DNA from: Amoebophrya sp. A120
Taxonomy: Eukaryota; Sar; Dinophyceae; Syndiniales; Amoebophryaceae
Reading direction: 5' to 3'
DNA: 64,000 nt
Assembly: GCA_905178155.1 (NCBI GenBank)
Contig: CAJINV010000004.1
Location: forward strand, 6,383,923-6,447,922
Shown: in pieces, positions 35,301 through 47,800 of the stretch
How the letters are laid out: every line of letters begins with the position of its first letter
Numbering within the stretch: position 1 is the first letter of the stretch
Made by a program: the position numbers and the translations under genes
Notes under the pieces: model-generated
What the model saw: only the letters and a program-made list of their open reading frames with translations
Database searches by the model: none
Told to the model about the DNA's origin: nothing

Positions 35301-36579
35301 GGGGAGGTGAATACTTTCGCGTATCCCACTGCTATGCTCCTTCCAGACCAGCCCAAAAAGTAAAAATATTCATACCTCCTCTGAGGACGTCAAAAAAGTG
35401 CTTCTTTTCTGCTTGCAACCTTTGCGGCTTTTGGCAGCACACAAAGTTGCCGAGCTTGTCTATAGACTTGGCCAGCAGAAGCATCCTGGTAAAGGCCAGG
35501 CGACCCCGTCTTTTGCAGGGGTTTGCGCCTCGGCAAAGTGTGGCCGTCTAGAGCAACTGCTCTAATGCCCGCCACTTACCAGGATGTGCTCGAGCCCAGT
35601 CGGGATCGAGCAACGCCTGTAGGGGCAAGGCAGCGCAGAGTGGCAGCTTCTTCAAAGCTTTGAGACCGTGATCTGCCGCCTGAATGCTACGAATGCTGCC
35701 ACTTGTGGAAGTTGGCTTTGCATGTCGCCGGCGTGCAGGCCGTCCCCTGTGTGTTTGAAGGATCTGACTCTCGAGCGCCATCGACCGACTGGGCTCAGCA
35801 AGCGACTTCCAGGTAGTACCTGCGTCGGGGCATCGCAGGCGCGTTAGCGCTCTGCAATGCCTCACGCACTTCGCCCCGGCACACCGGCTAAGGTGTGCAG
35901 GAAGTACATCTCCGGAACAACTAGGAAGCGAGGACTGCGGCCCTGGTTCCAGCGTCGAAACGCCACTTGCATAGAAGTTGCTAGTATCGCCTTGCTCTTC
36001 TCTCGCCGACCGAGTGAAAGGTCTACCGAGGTCGCCAGCTGGTGGATAAAAATTGTTCACTCCCATGTGGGTGGACGACGATGTTGTTGTTTCAGAAGAA
36101 GCCCTCTGTAGAAGTGGTGGTAGTGGTAGTCCTCCTGGCAGTACTAAACCCGGCGTCAGTGCGAATCTTGTCGCACCACCAGCAACTCCAGGGTTGTAGT
36201 GCGCATGATATGCGCTCGAACTCGCATAATTTGAAGAAGATGCTCCTGCACCTCCCGCGTTTCTACTTCTCCTGTTTGGTCGATTACGATCTCGTGTTCT
36301 AGGAACTAGGCCTTGCCGTCCAGCAGCGAGTGGAGAGGGACCCATATTAGAGGACTGAAACCCAGAGTTGTACCCTGTCGCTACTACACCTTCATTCCCA
36401 TACTGTTGTAGATCATCTTCTACCCGGTTGCCCTGTCCTGCTGCCGCTGAGTCGCAGAAGAAAAGCAAGCAGGCGAAAGAAACTAGCACGGGGCGACGCC
36501 GGCAGCTCACTGAGTAGCTGCGACGCACCGGGATAAACTGAGGGAGCGACCCTGGTGCTCGTCCCAGCCCGCCCGCCAT
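32354..36579 (-). CDS. Large Pro/Ser-rich protein with signal peptide, split by a 1.2-kb insertion
   Basis: From the ATG at 36579 the N-terminus carries a hydrophobic core (PVLVSFACLLFFCDSAAAG), consistent with a signal peptide. Coding runs to 35887, breaks at a 1195-bp insertion, and resumes in the same frame at 34641 after a second copy of a 50-bp sequence encoding SSLPSCSGDVLPAHLS. A GT-AG intron follows (33083-33177). Exons total 2886 nt (961 aa), all phase 0. The protein is mostly disordered (Ser, Pro, Gln, Gly) with a more ordered C-terminus (RVYHLQLELSSREDQLALLARV). No domain is recognised. If the insertion is not spliced, translation ends at 35548. It sits beside two other genes for proteins with signal peptides, 37.3-43.7 kb. 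Confidence 0.55.
33083..33177 (-). other. GT-AG intron
   Basis: 95 nt, GTATTTTTG to TTTTTCACAG, phase 0. Joins QRVLDH to LESPMTSRD. Confidence 0.7.
34642..34691 (-). repeat. 50-bp direct repeat, left copy
   Basis: Starts gctaaggtgtgcagg and ends agcgaggact. Identical to 35887-35936. Confidence 0.9.
34692..35886 (-). mobile_element. 1195-bp insertion flanked by a 50-bp direct repeat
   Basis: Bounded by two identical 50-bp copies (34642-34691 and 35887-35936). Removing the insert with one copy leaves one continuous reading frame. Part of the insert is GC-rich and unlike the adjoining exons. It contains no recognisable transposase, and its ends do not follow the TAT...ATA rule of the IEs. It could be an unusual intron, a segmental duplication, a non-coding mobile element or an assembly artefact. 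Confidence 0.5.
35887..35936 (-). repeat. 50-bp direct repeat, right copy
   Basis: Identical to 34642-34691, and in the same coding frame. Confidence 0.9.
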
Positions 36580-37307
36580 AATTTTCGAATCTTTTTTAAT
36601 TCTAATAGTGCAATTTCTCTACATAAAATTGATCACTTTCAAATTCAAAAACTAAAACATGCCTCAAGCCCTCGGCTACCAAAAAAATAAATGTCCTTGT
36701 CCTCGTGCCTTTGTCGTAAAACTAAATTAGTACCTATGGCCGCCGCACCCTCCAACAAAATCATGGCAGCCATATCTCATCAATTGAAATTGTGAGAGAA
36801 ACAACACATCAAAGGCAAAGCTTGCGAAATGTAGTATTGCACGATGCACACAAACGAGTCGGAGTGAACATCCTGGCAAACATAGCCCTTCACAAAGTGT
36901 AAGCGCGCTCGCACCGCAGTTCATTCCCGAGCGAGAGATATTCATATTCCAAATTGAATCTGTCAACAGATAAACAAAAAATCCAGTGGATTTTCCCGCA
37001 TGAAGAGAGGGCCCTGTCTCTCGCACCGTAATTTTTTCCCTCCCGCTTTGCAAATAATAGGAACTGTGTCCAGCACCTCTTGCCAAAATTTGAGCTGCTT
37101 CTATATCGTGTGAGTAGTGCGATTGAGAATTTTTATTACGAGGATGTAACATAAGCATAACAACCATCCGCGAGCTCAAAATTAAGTATTCCAACGGGCG
37201 GACAGCAGCTGCAGGTGTCCGAAAAAAATTTCAAAGTCGCCAAAATTCGCAGTTTTTCATAGATGTTGGCACTGCCCACGTTTGTTCGTTTTATAAACCT
37301 TTGACGT
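36580..37307. other. Intergenic stretch
   Basis: AT-rich. The minus-strand frame at 36727-37194 has no coding character I can defend, and no IE terminus is seen. Confidence 0.5.
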
Positions 37308-39424
37308 TCACACCGTCCAGCGGTAATCGTCGCGAAACCATTTCTCGTTGGTTCTCAAATCCACGGTCAGTGTGTAAAGGAAATCCGAGTCTGGCCGGGA
37401 GGTCGTGCCAGGAAGTAGATGAAGTCCGACCGGGAAACTAACCACCACCGTGTCCGCCGCATATCCAGAGTATTCCCCGGGCTGGAACTTCCGGCAGTCG
37501 ATGTCCAAAAGCGGCTGCATGGCCATGAATTTATCAAATGCAAAAATGTCGGGGTCTAGAAGATTACCAGGTTTGTCATGCATATTTTGAATGACCCATG
37601 ATGTCTGCGATGCATGCCCTAGCATCACAAATTTTTAGAGGACTTTGTGATGCCTCTGCCGCATGAGAAATGCCCTCTCCGCGTAGCACAAATTGGAGTT
37701 CTCCTGCTGGTCATGCTGCATGACTTGTATTGCGCATGTATTGCATTGCAATACAAATTTTTTCAGAATCCAGAGACAGCATATACAAGTTTAGAACCTT
37801 CCAGACCCAGACATTTTTGAATTTGATAGAATTTAAACAGCCGCAACTCCAGCTTTGGGTTTTTCAAGTCGAGGGCAATTGATTTCAGGAGGATAAAATT
37901 CCGTTCATACTCCATTTCTGAAACGGTCGATTCGTAATTCGCCATTTTCCTGTCCAGCGCCTGCATTAAGGCCGGTTGCTTTTTGTACTCATCGACGAAA
38001 TCCCGCAGCGCTATCAAAATGAAAAATCCCCCCTCCCCATATCAAAACGGAAATTTGTGATGCTGATTTGTGGTCACAAATCGTCTTTGTCTTGCCTGCA
38101 GGCTCATAGGAGCCATTTGACGTCGCATTTCAGAGCGAGTCTGTCATGCGCTTTCGACTACTACAAACCTGTTTGCCATGCGCAATTGCTAGCCTTCTGC
38201 ATACCCAAACAGGGTCAGAAAATGCCACCAAGCACTTTCTGCAAGACAGATCTGATATGTGTACGCAAATCCAGCATCAGAAACTTCGTTGCGATATGGG
38301 GAGGGGGAATTTTTCCTCTCAATAAGCGCCGCGCCCGCTTCTAGCGAGAGAACCGTGTCTCTGGCTTCGTCGCACTTCATTTTGGAGGGGCCACTAGAAC
38401 TAGTACCAGCGACGTCGCTGCGGCCAGCTGTACAAATAGTAGAATCGCCGCAACGGAATTTAGCATCACGGTTTAACTTGTTGTTGTTTCCGCGGAATTT
38501 ATTACCGCGACTCGGCCACTTCGGGCCTCGCGGCCCAGTGCTGTAGTGCTGGCACTCCTGTGGATCACGGTCACCGAACGACCCCTGTGGCCGATAGTGG
38601 TCGTGCTGGAACACATAATCGGGCAAGGCCGCGGCTTCCGCCGCCGGTGGCAAAGATGTTGATGCACCACTGCTTCCTCGTGTCTCCTGCCGAGGGAAGT
38701 TGTGCTGCGCGATTACTACAGGACCATCTGACGATGAAGGAGGAGGACCACGTGGCAAAAAAACAGGACGTGGCACGACACTGCTGCAGCTTCCGGCAGT
38801 TGTAGCAGTGACTCCCCCCGCGAAATACGCTGGCTGGTCCGGATCGAAGGCGTTGGAAGTAGAATGCGCACGGTGTTCTTGTACATCGTCCTCTTGGCAC
38901 GTCGTGGTCATAATGTCCTCGTTGGAAAGATTGCAATACTCGCGGACCAGGCGGTCATACGTGGGTAATATTAAACCATGTTCATCTACTACTCCGTGGT
39001 CAACATCTGCTGCTCCCAGGTCATCATGACCTGAGGAAAGTGAATGGTCATCTGGTTCCAACGCCGGCGTTGCGTGGGCCTCTAGTCGTGCTGCCGTAGT
39101 CGTTTCATCCCGAAGAAAAGCGTTCCGCACCCGCTCTCGTTGCGTCTGCCGCTCCAAGGTGTCCACGTAAGGCTCCCTGCTGCTGCTGGCATTGCTATCG
39201 TAATTGTACGGAACTGAACCACGGCTGTTGTACGTGTACCCTGGGATTTCAACATCTCGCGGATGATGTTCTGGGGGCTGCAAAAACGCCCTCAAACCTC
39301 TGCTCATGTTATTATACCGAAACATCTGCATCTGCAGTGCCATCGTGTTTGTCACGCGCCAGGCAGCAAGCAGCAACAGGGCCGCTGCGAGAGGTGGCGT
39401 CTTCGTTGCTGTAGCCTTTGCCAT
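37308..39424 (-). CDS. Secreted protein with conserved C-terminal domain (member 1)
   Basis: Three exons (39424-38325, 38006-37829, 37526-37308) separated by two IEs; 498 aa. Clear signal peptide: MAKATATKTPPLAAALLLLAAW. A long disordered middle (Ser, Pro, His, Asp) follows. The C-terminal 170 residues look folded: ALRDFVDEYKKQPALMQ, then FILLKSIALDLKNPKLELRLF, then VVVSFPVGLHLLPG and FLYTLTVDLRTNEKWFRDD. The last block resembles the end of the next gene upstream (VTVPVELPLGG...YELTVDFKTGKRHF), so the two are probably paralogues. In a parasite such proteins could be exported to the host interface; that is inference. Confidence 0.6.
37532..37828 (-). mobile_element. Introner element 9 (family A)
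   Basis: 297 bp, the longest family A copy. Ends tatcaaatgcaaaaatg / gaatttgata; perfect duplication gaatt. Removal gives ELRLFKFMAMQPLL. Confidence 0.87.
38012..38324 (-). mobile_element. Introner element 10 (family C)
   Basis: 313 bp. Ends tatcaaaatgaaaaatcccc / cctctcaata, poly-C/poly-G inverted repeat; perfect duplication agcgc. Removal gives LEAGAALRDFVDEY. Confidence 0.87.
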
Positions 39425-40583
39425 TCTGACGATTAAAATTTTGCTTCTGGTGTGGTGTGTGTTTTTTTGCTACCTTTTTCTACCGTGCTGATAAGTGAGT
39501 AGCTGTTCAAACTGTTAAAAGCAAAACAACAGATTCTGACCTAGGACAGACATAAACAAGACAAAATGCTTCTCTTTTGCAGGACCTCCAGGAGCAGCTC
39601 CACAGTAAATGCAATTGTAACTCGATCTAAACCATTAAAAAATGCAAGAGTAATATCCTGTGCCACACATACTTATCTTGCGATAGATTGACTACCATGT
39701 ACAGCATTTTACGAATTCAAAAAAAAATGCGCGGAGCCACAAACGCAAGATCTGATTTCCGCCTACAAACGCTTGCTAGAGAGCATAGGCAGCTTCCGAT
39801 CGGACGCTGCAAAAGAAAAAAATAATACTTAATTGTGATCTTTTTTGCTTGCTGGTTGCAAAGCTGGCGGAGAAAACTCTTTCATGTCAAAAAAGCTGAG
39901 GAACGCCGCCTTGTGATAGGAACCAACGAACACGGCGGTTGGAGGTGCAATTGATTCGTGGCTTCAGGACTGTTTAGTTCTCGACGCAGCTGGTGTCCTC
40001 TTGCTATCGTTTTGGAGGTTTTTGTTTTTCTCAATTTTCTTCACATAAAATAAGCGCCAATTTTGTCTTCTTGTTTTCCACATTCATTCTACACAAGCAC
40101 ATTTTCTCGTGTGGGAAACTGTCTTCGGTTTTTCGTTTTCTGCGAAGCGCTCTTGCAAAAATCACAATGCTCCGAGAGAAGAGAAAGACAGAGCTGAAAC
40201 ACAAACATGCAATGCTACTTCTTATTTCCACCTCAGAAGTCGTCCGGCGTGAAAATTATGTGTATCAATAAACTTGTAGTTCAGAGTACAGAATTTTTCA
40301 AGTGCAATCTTTCTAATCAGGGCGTGCTTTGCGCGTCGACTAGTTGCTGACATTCTTCGATGAATGCTCCGGGTCTACAATACCAGACGACCGCAAGAGG
40401 CAGCACTTATAGCAATACGTAGTGGGCCACTCTTATTCCAACAAATACAATTTCTCTCCTGTCGCCGCTGGCATGCCGGATCAGTTCTTCTCCACTGAAT
40501 TCTAGTGCGTCTGAAGACGTACATCATACAAATGCAAAGAAACTAAAGAACTACGCTAGAAAATAAATAAATCGCACACCACG
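39425..40583. other. Intergenic stretch
   Basis: AT-rich spacer between two genes for signal-peptide-bearing proteins. I see no gene, tRNA or IE terminus. Confidence 0.5.
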
Positions 40584-43500
40584 TTACGGACGAACCTCCC
40601 CATGGTCCTCGCGGAAAAAACCCCGCCTGGGGGTAAAGTGCCGTTTCCCGGTTTTGAAGTCTACCGTTAGCTCGTAGTGCGCTTTGCAGTTACCTCCCAG
40701 CGGAAGCTCGACGGGCACCGTGACCTTCTTCCCCTTGAGATCGACCGACTCGCCTTTGCCGAGGCTAATGCTGCAAGCGAGAAAATTAACCAGCTCGTGA
40801 TACAACTGGCGAATATTGTGACGAAAAATCCCCCCTCCCCGTACCAAAGCGGGATACTTCTGAAAATTTGTGGTGCTGATTGAGACCGCCAATCGTCTCT
40901 CGATATTGCAAGAAGGCAAATCCAAAAACCTGGCCGCTTTATTCTGCAGGTAATTTGTCATGCTGCACGGCCTGCGGAGGACGTGCCTGCCTTGCTAGGC
41001 GCCTACAGCAAAACGCCCCTACTCCCGCTTTGTACCTGCCTGCACTCCTCTACTGCAAGACAAAGCCGATTTGCGTACACAAATCCCGCATCACAGATTT
41101 TCATTTCGATATGGGGAGGGGGGATTTTTCCTTTTGATAGCGAAACTGGGAGGTTTTCTTGTCCTCGTACTCTCCCACGCGCACTCCATTCTCCCGTGCC
41201 CAACCGAGCAGCATTTTCTTCCAACTTTTAGCGCTGTCCGTTTCTATCTCCCCGCTCTTTGTTGCGCAGTTCAAGATGGTCGTGCATGGCTCCTCGTTGG
41301 GAGGAGATAAGGTGTCGGAGGTTTGTTCGCAAACTCGACTCGGACGCCTTGATTGGTGGGGCCGGACCACCTGCCGTAGTGCGCGCTCCAATTTACCATG
41401 CGGAAAGATCTCAGCCGCAGAGACAACGAACGGGGAAGAATCTTTACACTTTGCTGTCGCGCCGTGTGGTCCTGCACGATCTGAAGGGAAGTAGCTTTTC
41501 GTGTCCTGATCATGCCCGGTTGCAGCAAAAGTGGTCGTCGCACCACTCGATTTTTGCCACAGCATCTCTTTTGTTTTTTCCGGCAAATTATTGTTTTCCA
41601 CTGTTAGCAGATACGGAACTGTTTGCGTGACCCCCCTGTCCTGGTCTACACTGAGCCGCAAGGGCACCAAAATCTGTAACCCGCGGGTGGTGTCCGATAG
41701 CAATTCTAGCGGCATATGCATCAGGGCCGAACTCCCGAGATCCTTCGTGAGCACAATGTAGTTCAACACGGCATTGAACTGAACATCAACCGGAGATGAA
41801 CTACTTCTACTTCCCGTAAAAGAAGTTCCTACATGATCCGAGGTAGTTGTACTAAGCGTCTTTATTTCCACAGCTCGCGCGTTATACAGCCCGAGTTTTT
41901 CCGCCCACGCAGACAGTGCGTTTTTCTGCTCCCCAGCAATGGGCAGGCGGAAAAAGTCCGCTTTGTCGTATCCGTTCACCAGGTCGGCCAACGCTTGCTC
42001 CAATTGCTTCTGCGGCGCGCCGCAAAATTCTTTTTGATGTTTCCCAGTGTTGCAAAGATCTTCGACAAGGTGGCATTCCGCCGAGCTGGAGGCACTTGAA
42101 CTACTACGCTGTTGACCGCTGCACAGAGGTAGTTCTTGCGGAAAGAGCAATTCGTCCCCCCACTGCTCACTCGCTGCCGTAGTTTCAGGCTGAAGTAGTC
42201 CTTTATCAAGGCTGGTACGAGGACAGCTTGATGCTGTACACTCCTGAGAGGCTCCTGCAGTAGAAGATGCAGAGGCCACGCTATACGGTGTGGGCAAAAG
42301 ACCTGGGTGCAGCCAGGTAGAAGATTGGCACGAGTCGCACTTACAACCAGGATGATAGGTTTTTTTCCTATCGCACCCAAGAAGACCAGCGACATCGACG
42401 CCCCCAGGATATAGTAGTAGTTCTTCCCCACTTTCTTCGCTGATTTTAGCCAATTGACGATGTTGTGCAGCTGGTGCACCGCAGGTGTGCGAGGACGTGC
42501 TCCGGTTTTCGACGACACGGTGGAACTTGTAGAAAACCGCCTCCTGCTCTTCTTCGTCCTGGTCGGAAGTACAACTAGGACCGCGCACGCCAACATTTTG
42601 ACCGCTCTTACTGCTGCTGCTGCCTCCCCGCCCGCGCGGCACGCGCGATGAGTCCCAATTTAGATTTTCCTGTCGTGGCAAAAAACGGATATCTCCCAAA
42701 CCGACACCCGAATGGACGTCATAGTCCAGAAAAGTAGTCGGCGGTTCGGGGACGCCAAACTTCTCCTTAAGCCGAGCGATGGTGACGGAAGGCGGACTCT
42801 TGTTTCCCTTTTTTTCTTGCTCGGCACGTCGTTCCTTGTCGAGAATCCTTGCTAAAAGCTCTTGCTCTCGTAGAGATGGTGCGGTACTACCCTGTTGGTC
42901 CTCAAGCGGCACTGGTGCTCCTTCTTGCGTGCTGACGGCGCCCGCGGTACTAGCTGCGGCATCACCAGGTCGGCTCGCCCAGACCTCCGGACCGCTGGCC
43001 CGTCGGTCGCCGGCTTCCTGACGTGGTTTTTGTTGATAATGATAGGCGGCCTGGTGGCGGGGTTGGCTGTAATTATTGCTATACCCGTGTTGATGAAAAT
43101 GAAAATCCAGCCCGTGTGAAGGTTCAGGTTGTGTAGTTGTACTCTGCAGCCCGGAGGCATTGATGTGGTGCCATGGAACAGGTGCAACATCCTGTCCTCC
43201 TTGTTCCGGCCAGCCGTGGGCGGCGCCACTGGTGCTACCCGCATCATGGCCGCTCCAACTATGCCACCCCGCTGCCGCTGGCAAGGATCCCGTGCTTCCC
43301 GCATGAGCCGATGGTGCCGGGTGGTCATTTTGAAGATCCTCGCCTCTTTCAAATGCTCTTCTCCGACTCACATAATCATCATAGTGCCAGCCCCGCGGAG
43401 CCTCCTCGTGCCCGTGCGTCTGCCTGGTCTGCCTCTGCGGAAAGGTCGTCCAACTGTTGCTCGCGCTTCTGGGCGCCAGACTGGGGCGCCAGTTGCTCCC

Positions 43501-43716
43501 CCGACTCGTCCTGGGCGCTTGTTCTCTCTTATCTACTGGGCGCCACCGCAAGACTAAATCCCTGCCTCTTCTACCAGCGCTCCCCGTTTGTTCACCCTGA
43601 CGACCAGGTGGATTGTACACGGCTGCTCCTTCCCCTAAAAGGGTGCGTTGCAGTCCCACCAATGCCAAAAGTGCGCAACCTCGGGTTATAGAGGTTTTTC
43701 GTCGTGAAGAAAACAT
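40584..43716 (-). CDS. Secreted protein with conserved C-terminal domain (member 2)
   Basis: Two exons (43716-41140, 40808-40584) split by one IE; 933 aa. The N-terminus (RGCALLALVGLQRTLLGEGAA) is a plausible signal peptide. The first 300 residues are His/Gly/Ser/Gln-rich and disordered. A conserved-looking block (LREQELLARILDKERRAEQ ... IARLKEKFGVPEPPTTFLDYD) follows, then Cys-containing stretches. Two segments share the pattern of the neighbouring paralogue: GLQILVPLRLSVD...YLLTVENN and VTVPVELPLGG...YELTVDFKTG. No named domain is recognised. Confidence 0.6.
40814..41139 (-). mobile_element. Introner element 11 (family C)
   Basis: 326 bp, the longest complete IE here. Ends tattgtgacgaaaaatcccc / ccttttgata; perfect duplication gcgaa. 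Removal gives KKTSQFRQLYHELV. Confidence 0.87.
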
Positions 43717-44897
43717 TTTGAGTTTCGTTAGTGGTGCGTCAAGTACAGAAAATTACAAGTTTGCAAATCAAATTGGTACAGATTTGGAGATGTATACTCC
43801 TTGAAATTCGGTGACAATACTTTATGAGAAAACGCAAAACACAGACCAAAAAAAGGTCATGCAGCCTGTGATTAAACCAATTTGTCAATAATCAAAGCGT
43901 CGTGGGTAACAAGAACAACTCCCACCTGATGTTGTATGGCCCTTCCTGTTTTACTCCTGAAACCTCCACTCATAAAGATCATCTCGCACAGAGCTCATCA
44001 TCTCCCTCATGAACCAGACCCGGTGCGCTTGATTTGTAGCATTTATAAGAGCAGCAACACTCTGTTACTGAGCCGGAGGAGGATCCAATTGATCGAAGAA
44101 GTCTGTTCTGTCGTTTCATCTGATTTTTCCAGTGCACGGTTTTCGCTGTATTTCTCTCGATCTAATTCCGCCATCCGTCGTCCCTCATTTACATCTTCCA
44201 GATGAACATAATCGCCGTCCTTTGACAGCACAAGTTGTAGCAGGTCTGCATTTGATCTCTGCACGGAGCCGCTAATTCGGCCGCTTAAAATCTTCTGTTT
44301 CGAAAATAAATCTGAAGAAGAGTGCTGTCGCTAGATTTTCATCGTTTCATCTACCGGTGATTCATTCTGCCATCGTACAGGAAACCTGAATTGTGCTGAA
44401 CGAAGTTGCTTTCATCTCGAGGACATGTCGTTCAAGAACGCTGTCGTGCTGTCGCTGTATGTTTTTTCTTCGCGGTGAGCATCCATCTGTCGGTTACAGG
44501 TCTGGTAACATGCATCAAGCAGAACGATTGTATTATCCTCCTACAGTTCCTTCCTACTTGTAGCGGTGCTCGTAAGGATCTTGCCAAGTCACACTGTATC
44601 TATACTTGTTGTACCTAAAACTTTCGAACCACAACTACCAGATTCACTCGTAACTCGTCGTCGATTCGTTTTTACAACTGCCGATTTCAGGTGGTAGTCA
44701 GCCAAGATTTGAAGCTTTTTTGAAACCGTATCATTTGAGAAACTCAAGTTTTTCGAAAGTTATCTGAACCGCACGACTTTTACTTTTTCTACTGCCAGCA
44801 CACACCGTAGGCTTCGTTCCGCACACACGTCATAGGGTGTAGTCAATCGCTAGTACCGCGGCTCTACTACTACTTACAACGCTCTACTTACCGCATC
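43717..44897. other. Intergenic stretch
   Basis: AT-rich spacer. The only candidate exon is at 44043-44264; otherwise nothing seen. Confidence 0.5.
44043..44264 (-). CDS. Possible small exon
   Basis: 73 codons with protein-like composition (SNADLLQLVLSKDGDYVHLE, then DREKYSENRALEKSDE). No ATG in frame at the start and no clear splice partners. Weak. Confidence 0.2.
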   Translation of the reverse strand: MQRSNADLLQLVLSKDGDYVHLEDVNEGRRMAELDREKYSENRALEKSDETTEQTSSINWILLRLSNRVLLLL

Positions 44898-47800
44898 TCA
44901 CAGCTCCTGCCCGGAAGTTGTTGCAAACGATCTATTACCGCTTATTTTCCGGCCGGATTGTAGAAACAAAACCACACAAACATGCCGCTCCTCGTACACT
45001 TCCTCACCCGACTCGTTCCTCCGCCTACTGCTTGCGAACACATCCGCAGCTGCCTCGGACTCGAGCCCGCATCTCTCCCCAGCGTACACGCCGACCGCGA
45101 GCTCCTGAAACGATTGCTGCAGGGAGAGAACCGCCGGTCGGTGCGCGTCGGACTTCAGCCATTGGGACAGACACCGGTACGCAAGGTCGGACGGACTGGT
45201 GTTTTGTAACAGTGTTTGCCGGTCCGAGTCCTGAACCGGAGTAGCTGGAGGGCTCGGCGGAGCATTCGGGTTTTGGCCTTGTTGATGCTGCGTCCTCGCA
45301 GCGGGAACACCACTAAGTGACCGCAGGACGACCTGGTCGCAGAACAGCTCGCTGTACTCGGAAAGCTGAGGTTGACCTCCTGCTTGTCCTCCTGCACTAG
45401 TAGATCCTGAACTACTAGTACCACTTCCCCAGTACGCTTCCCGATCCGCGGGGCTCAGGTGCTCAAACGCCTTTTTCCCGGTCGCCAGGTCGCGCGCATA
45501 GTTGAAAGCTTTTTCTTGCAGAACGGTCGGGCTCCAGCTCAGCGCCGCGGCGGAGCGGACGCGAACCGCGGGCTGCTCGTGGTCCTGCGAAGAGGGGGAA
45601 GATATTGCTCCAGCTGCTCGTCCCTGGGAATGATCGGGGTTGTGCAGTGCGTGAAAATTTTCGTCCCGCTGCAGCTGCGCCCGCAGGCCGTTCAGTAGCT
45701 TCTTCACGCCCTGTCCCACCTCGTGGGACGCAAGCCAAGCGTTGTTGGGCAGATACCAGGTCGTGGATGTTGTGCCGCTGCCAACATCGTCTCCCTGATC
45801 AAGATCGAAAACCAGACCGGCCTCCAACCCGGCGCGACCCCGGTCGCGGCAGAAAACCCACATTTGCTCGGTGCTGCGCTCCGGTTGCAGCTCTTTCAGC
45901 TTCGACCTGTTTTTGATAAAGTTTGCTGGAAGTAGAACAGATAACTCGGTTAGGGAGATGACAAAAGCAAAAGGTAGTTGCGATTTTTATGCAAGTCACA
46001 ACACAAGACAGGGAAGCGAAATAAGGGCCTGAGAACTACAAACGCCACACGACACGCTGTTTTTGTAGCAATAAAGCGAACTAAAGTGTATTCTTCTGTT
46101 AGCAGATTCGAATGTCACAAAAGTTGTCGTAGAACAGTAGTAGAACTCTGTCCAGTAGTACATGAGGTTCCGGTTAAAAAGCATCGCAGGCGGCGGGTGG
46201 ATCAGCATGTTATTCACCACGGGACACTTCTCGGAAAACTGCGAAGTTTCTGCATCCACCGCTTCCACCACCGGTTTTTGCCAGTACACGTGCGGCAAAT
46301 CCAAAATCTCCACCTCCGCCGGCACCTCCTCGCTGTTCTCGTGCACAATCGATTGCAGGTCCAGTGGCTTGGTCAGCGTTCGTTCCAGGTCGGTAACCGT
46401 AAAAGCGATTTTATTTTTGTCCTTCGGAAAAATGTTCAACATCTTCTGATCAGCTACACGACCACCTGAGGTGGGACCACCACCTCCGCTGGCAGCTTTC
46501 CCCTGGTTCATCAACAACCCCTGTTCCGTATTTGTTCCGCGCTCATGATCCCTGTGCAGATGCATTTCCAGCACCGCGTCGGTGGTTCCGCTGGAAACCT
46601 GGTCCACCCACTTTCCCTGCGGCGTGCTGGCGTTCCGCAGCGGCTGCAGGGCGGCGAAAATGAAGACGGAAAGCACCAGGCCGAACCAGAGCAGGAACCC
46701 GACCGTGGACAAAAACCGGCCGTACTGGCTCCGCCACGCCACCTCGTGCGGGTTCAGCTCCAGTGGGCGCAACGGGGGCGGCAAAACCAACGCCACGAAC
46801 TTCCGCCGGGCCGGCACCGTGTACCGCTCGTCGCGGGGCGAGCGCCGGCACTCCTTCAGGAGGTTCAACTTTTGCTCCAAATACATCTCGTGCGAGTGCT
46901 GCTTGTCGTGCTCCTTCGGGCTGCTGTTGTGCCCCCCCGTACCATGGCCGTCGCCGCCCTCCCCGGCGGCCAAGCTCAGCGCCGTCGCTTTCAAGTGCCC
47001 CGGGTGCGCGTCCCGGTACTCCGAGTAGCTCTGCCACGGGGGCGAGAAGGGGAACGCGCCGAACCAACTGTCGCTGGTGCTGGTCATTGACACTGGATTA
47101 GTCTTGTCGGCAGCTCCTGCGTTATTATTTGTCGTTGTGGACGAAGTTCTTGTCGTTGTGCCATCTTCTTCCTCTCGTCCTGTCAAGGCGGGAAGACCTC
47201 CATGATTTGTCACCACCGACCCGCTGCGGCTCTTCCGCGGCGGCGCGGGCATCAGGCTGGGGCTCCGGTACTCCTCGGGGTCGACGGTCAGTATAGCCCG
47301 CTCAGGTGTTACAATCTCAAACGTTGCCATAGAGTATGGAAGTCTGTGATGCAAGAGTGCATGATCTAGCCAACTCTCATGGGATTGCGCATGGCAAGTT
47401 CCGGAGCCCCAAACCCCACTACAATCTGGCGAAATTTGTATTGCAAAGGTGGAACGCTGTGCGAGTCTGTCATGCTCATCATGCAACACAAATTCCAGAT
47501 TCTATTGTAACGTTTGAGATTGTAACGCTTGAGCAAGTCATAGTCAGCGCCGCGCGGTTCTGGAACCAGTCGTACATGAAAGTCGCGTATCAAGTGCAAA
47601 AATGTCTGGGTCTGGAAGAGTGCGAGTTTGTCATGCTTGTCTCGCGTGACTCTTAAATTTGTCACGCACATTACCCAAGAGCCCCATAATTTCTCTGTCA
47701 TGCAGAAACGCAGTTTGTCACGCAGAAGAGGCAACACCGAGAAGCTCAGAAACTTGTCATGCTGAGCCAGCACTCGCGGCCTTCTCATGATACGCCACCC

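Noticed and set aside
35213-35551. Plus-strand frame of 112 codons inside the 1.2-kb insertion
   Set aside because: Opposite to all genes, no recognisable domain, and no start or end signals I can support.
36727-37194. 155-codon minus-strand frame
   Set aside because: No ATG context, splice support or family resemblance; AT-rich flanks.
46545-47101. Plus-strand frames of 110-180 codons
   Set aside because: They are antisense shadows of the GC-rich exon of the CAP-domain gene, whose frame joins correctly with its neighbours.
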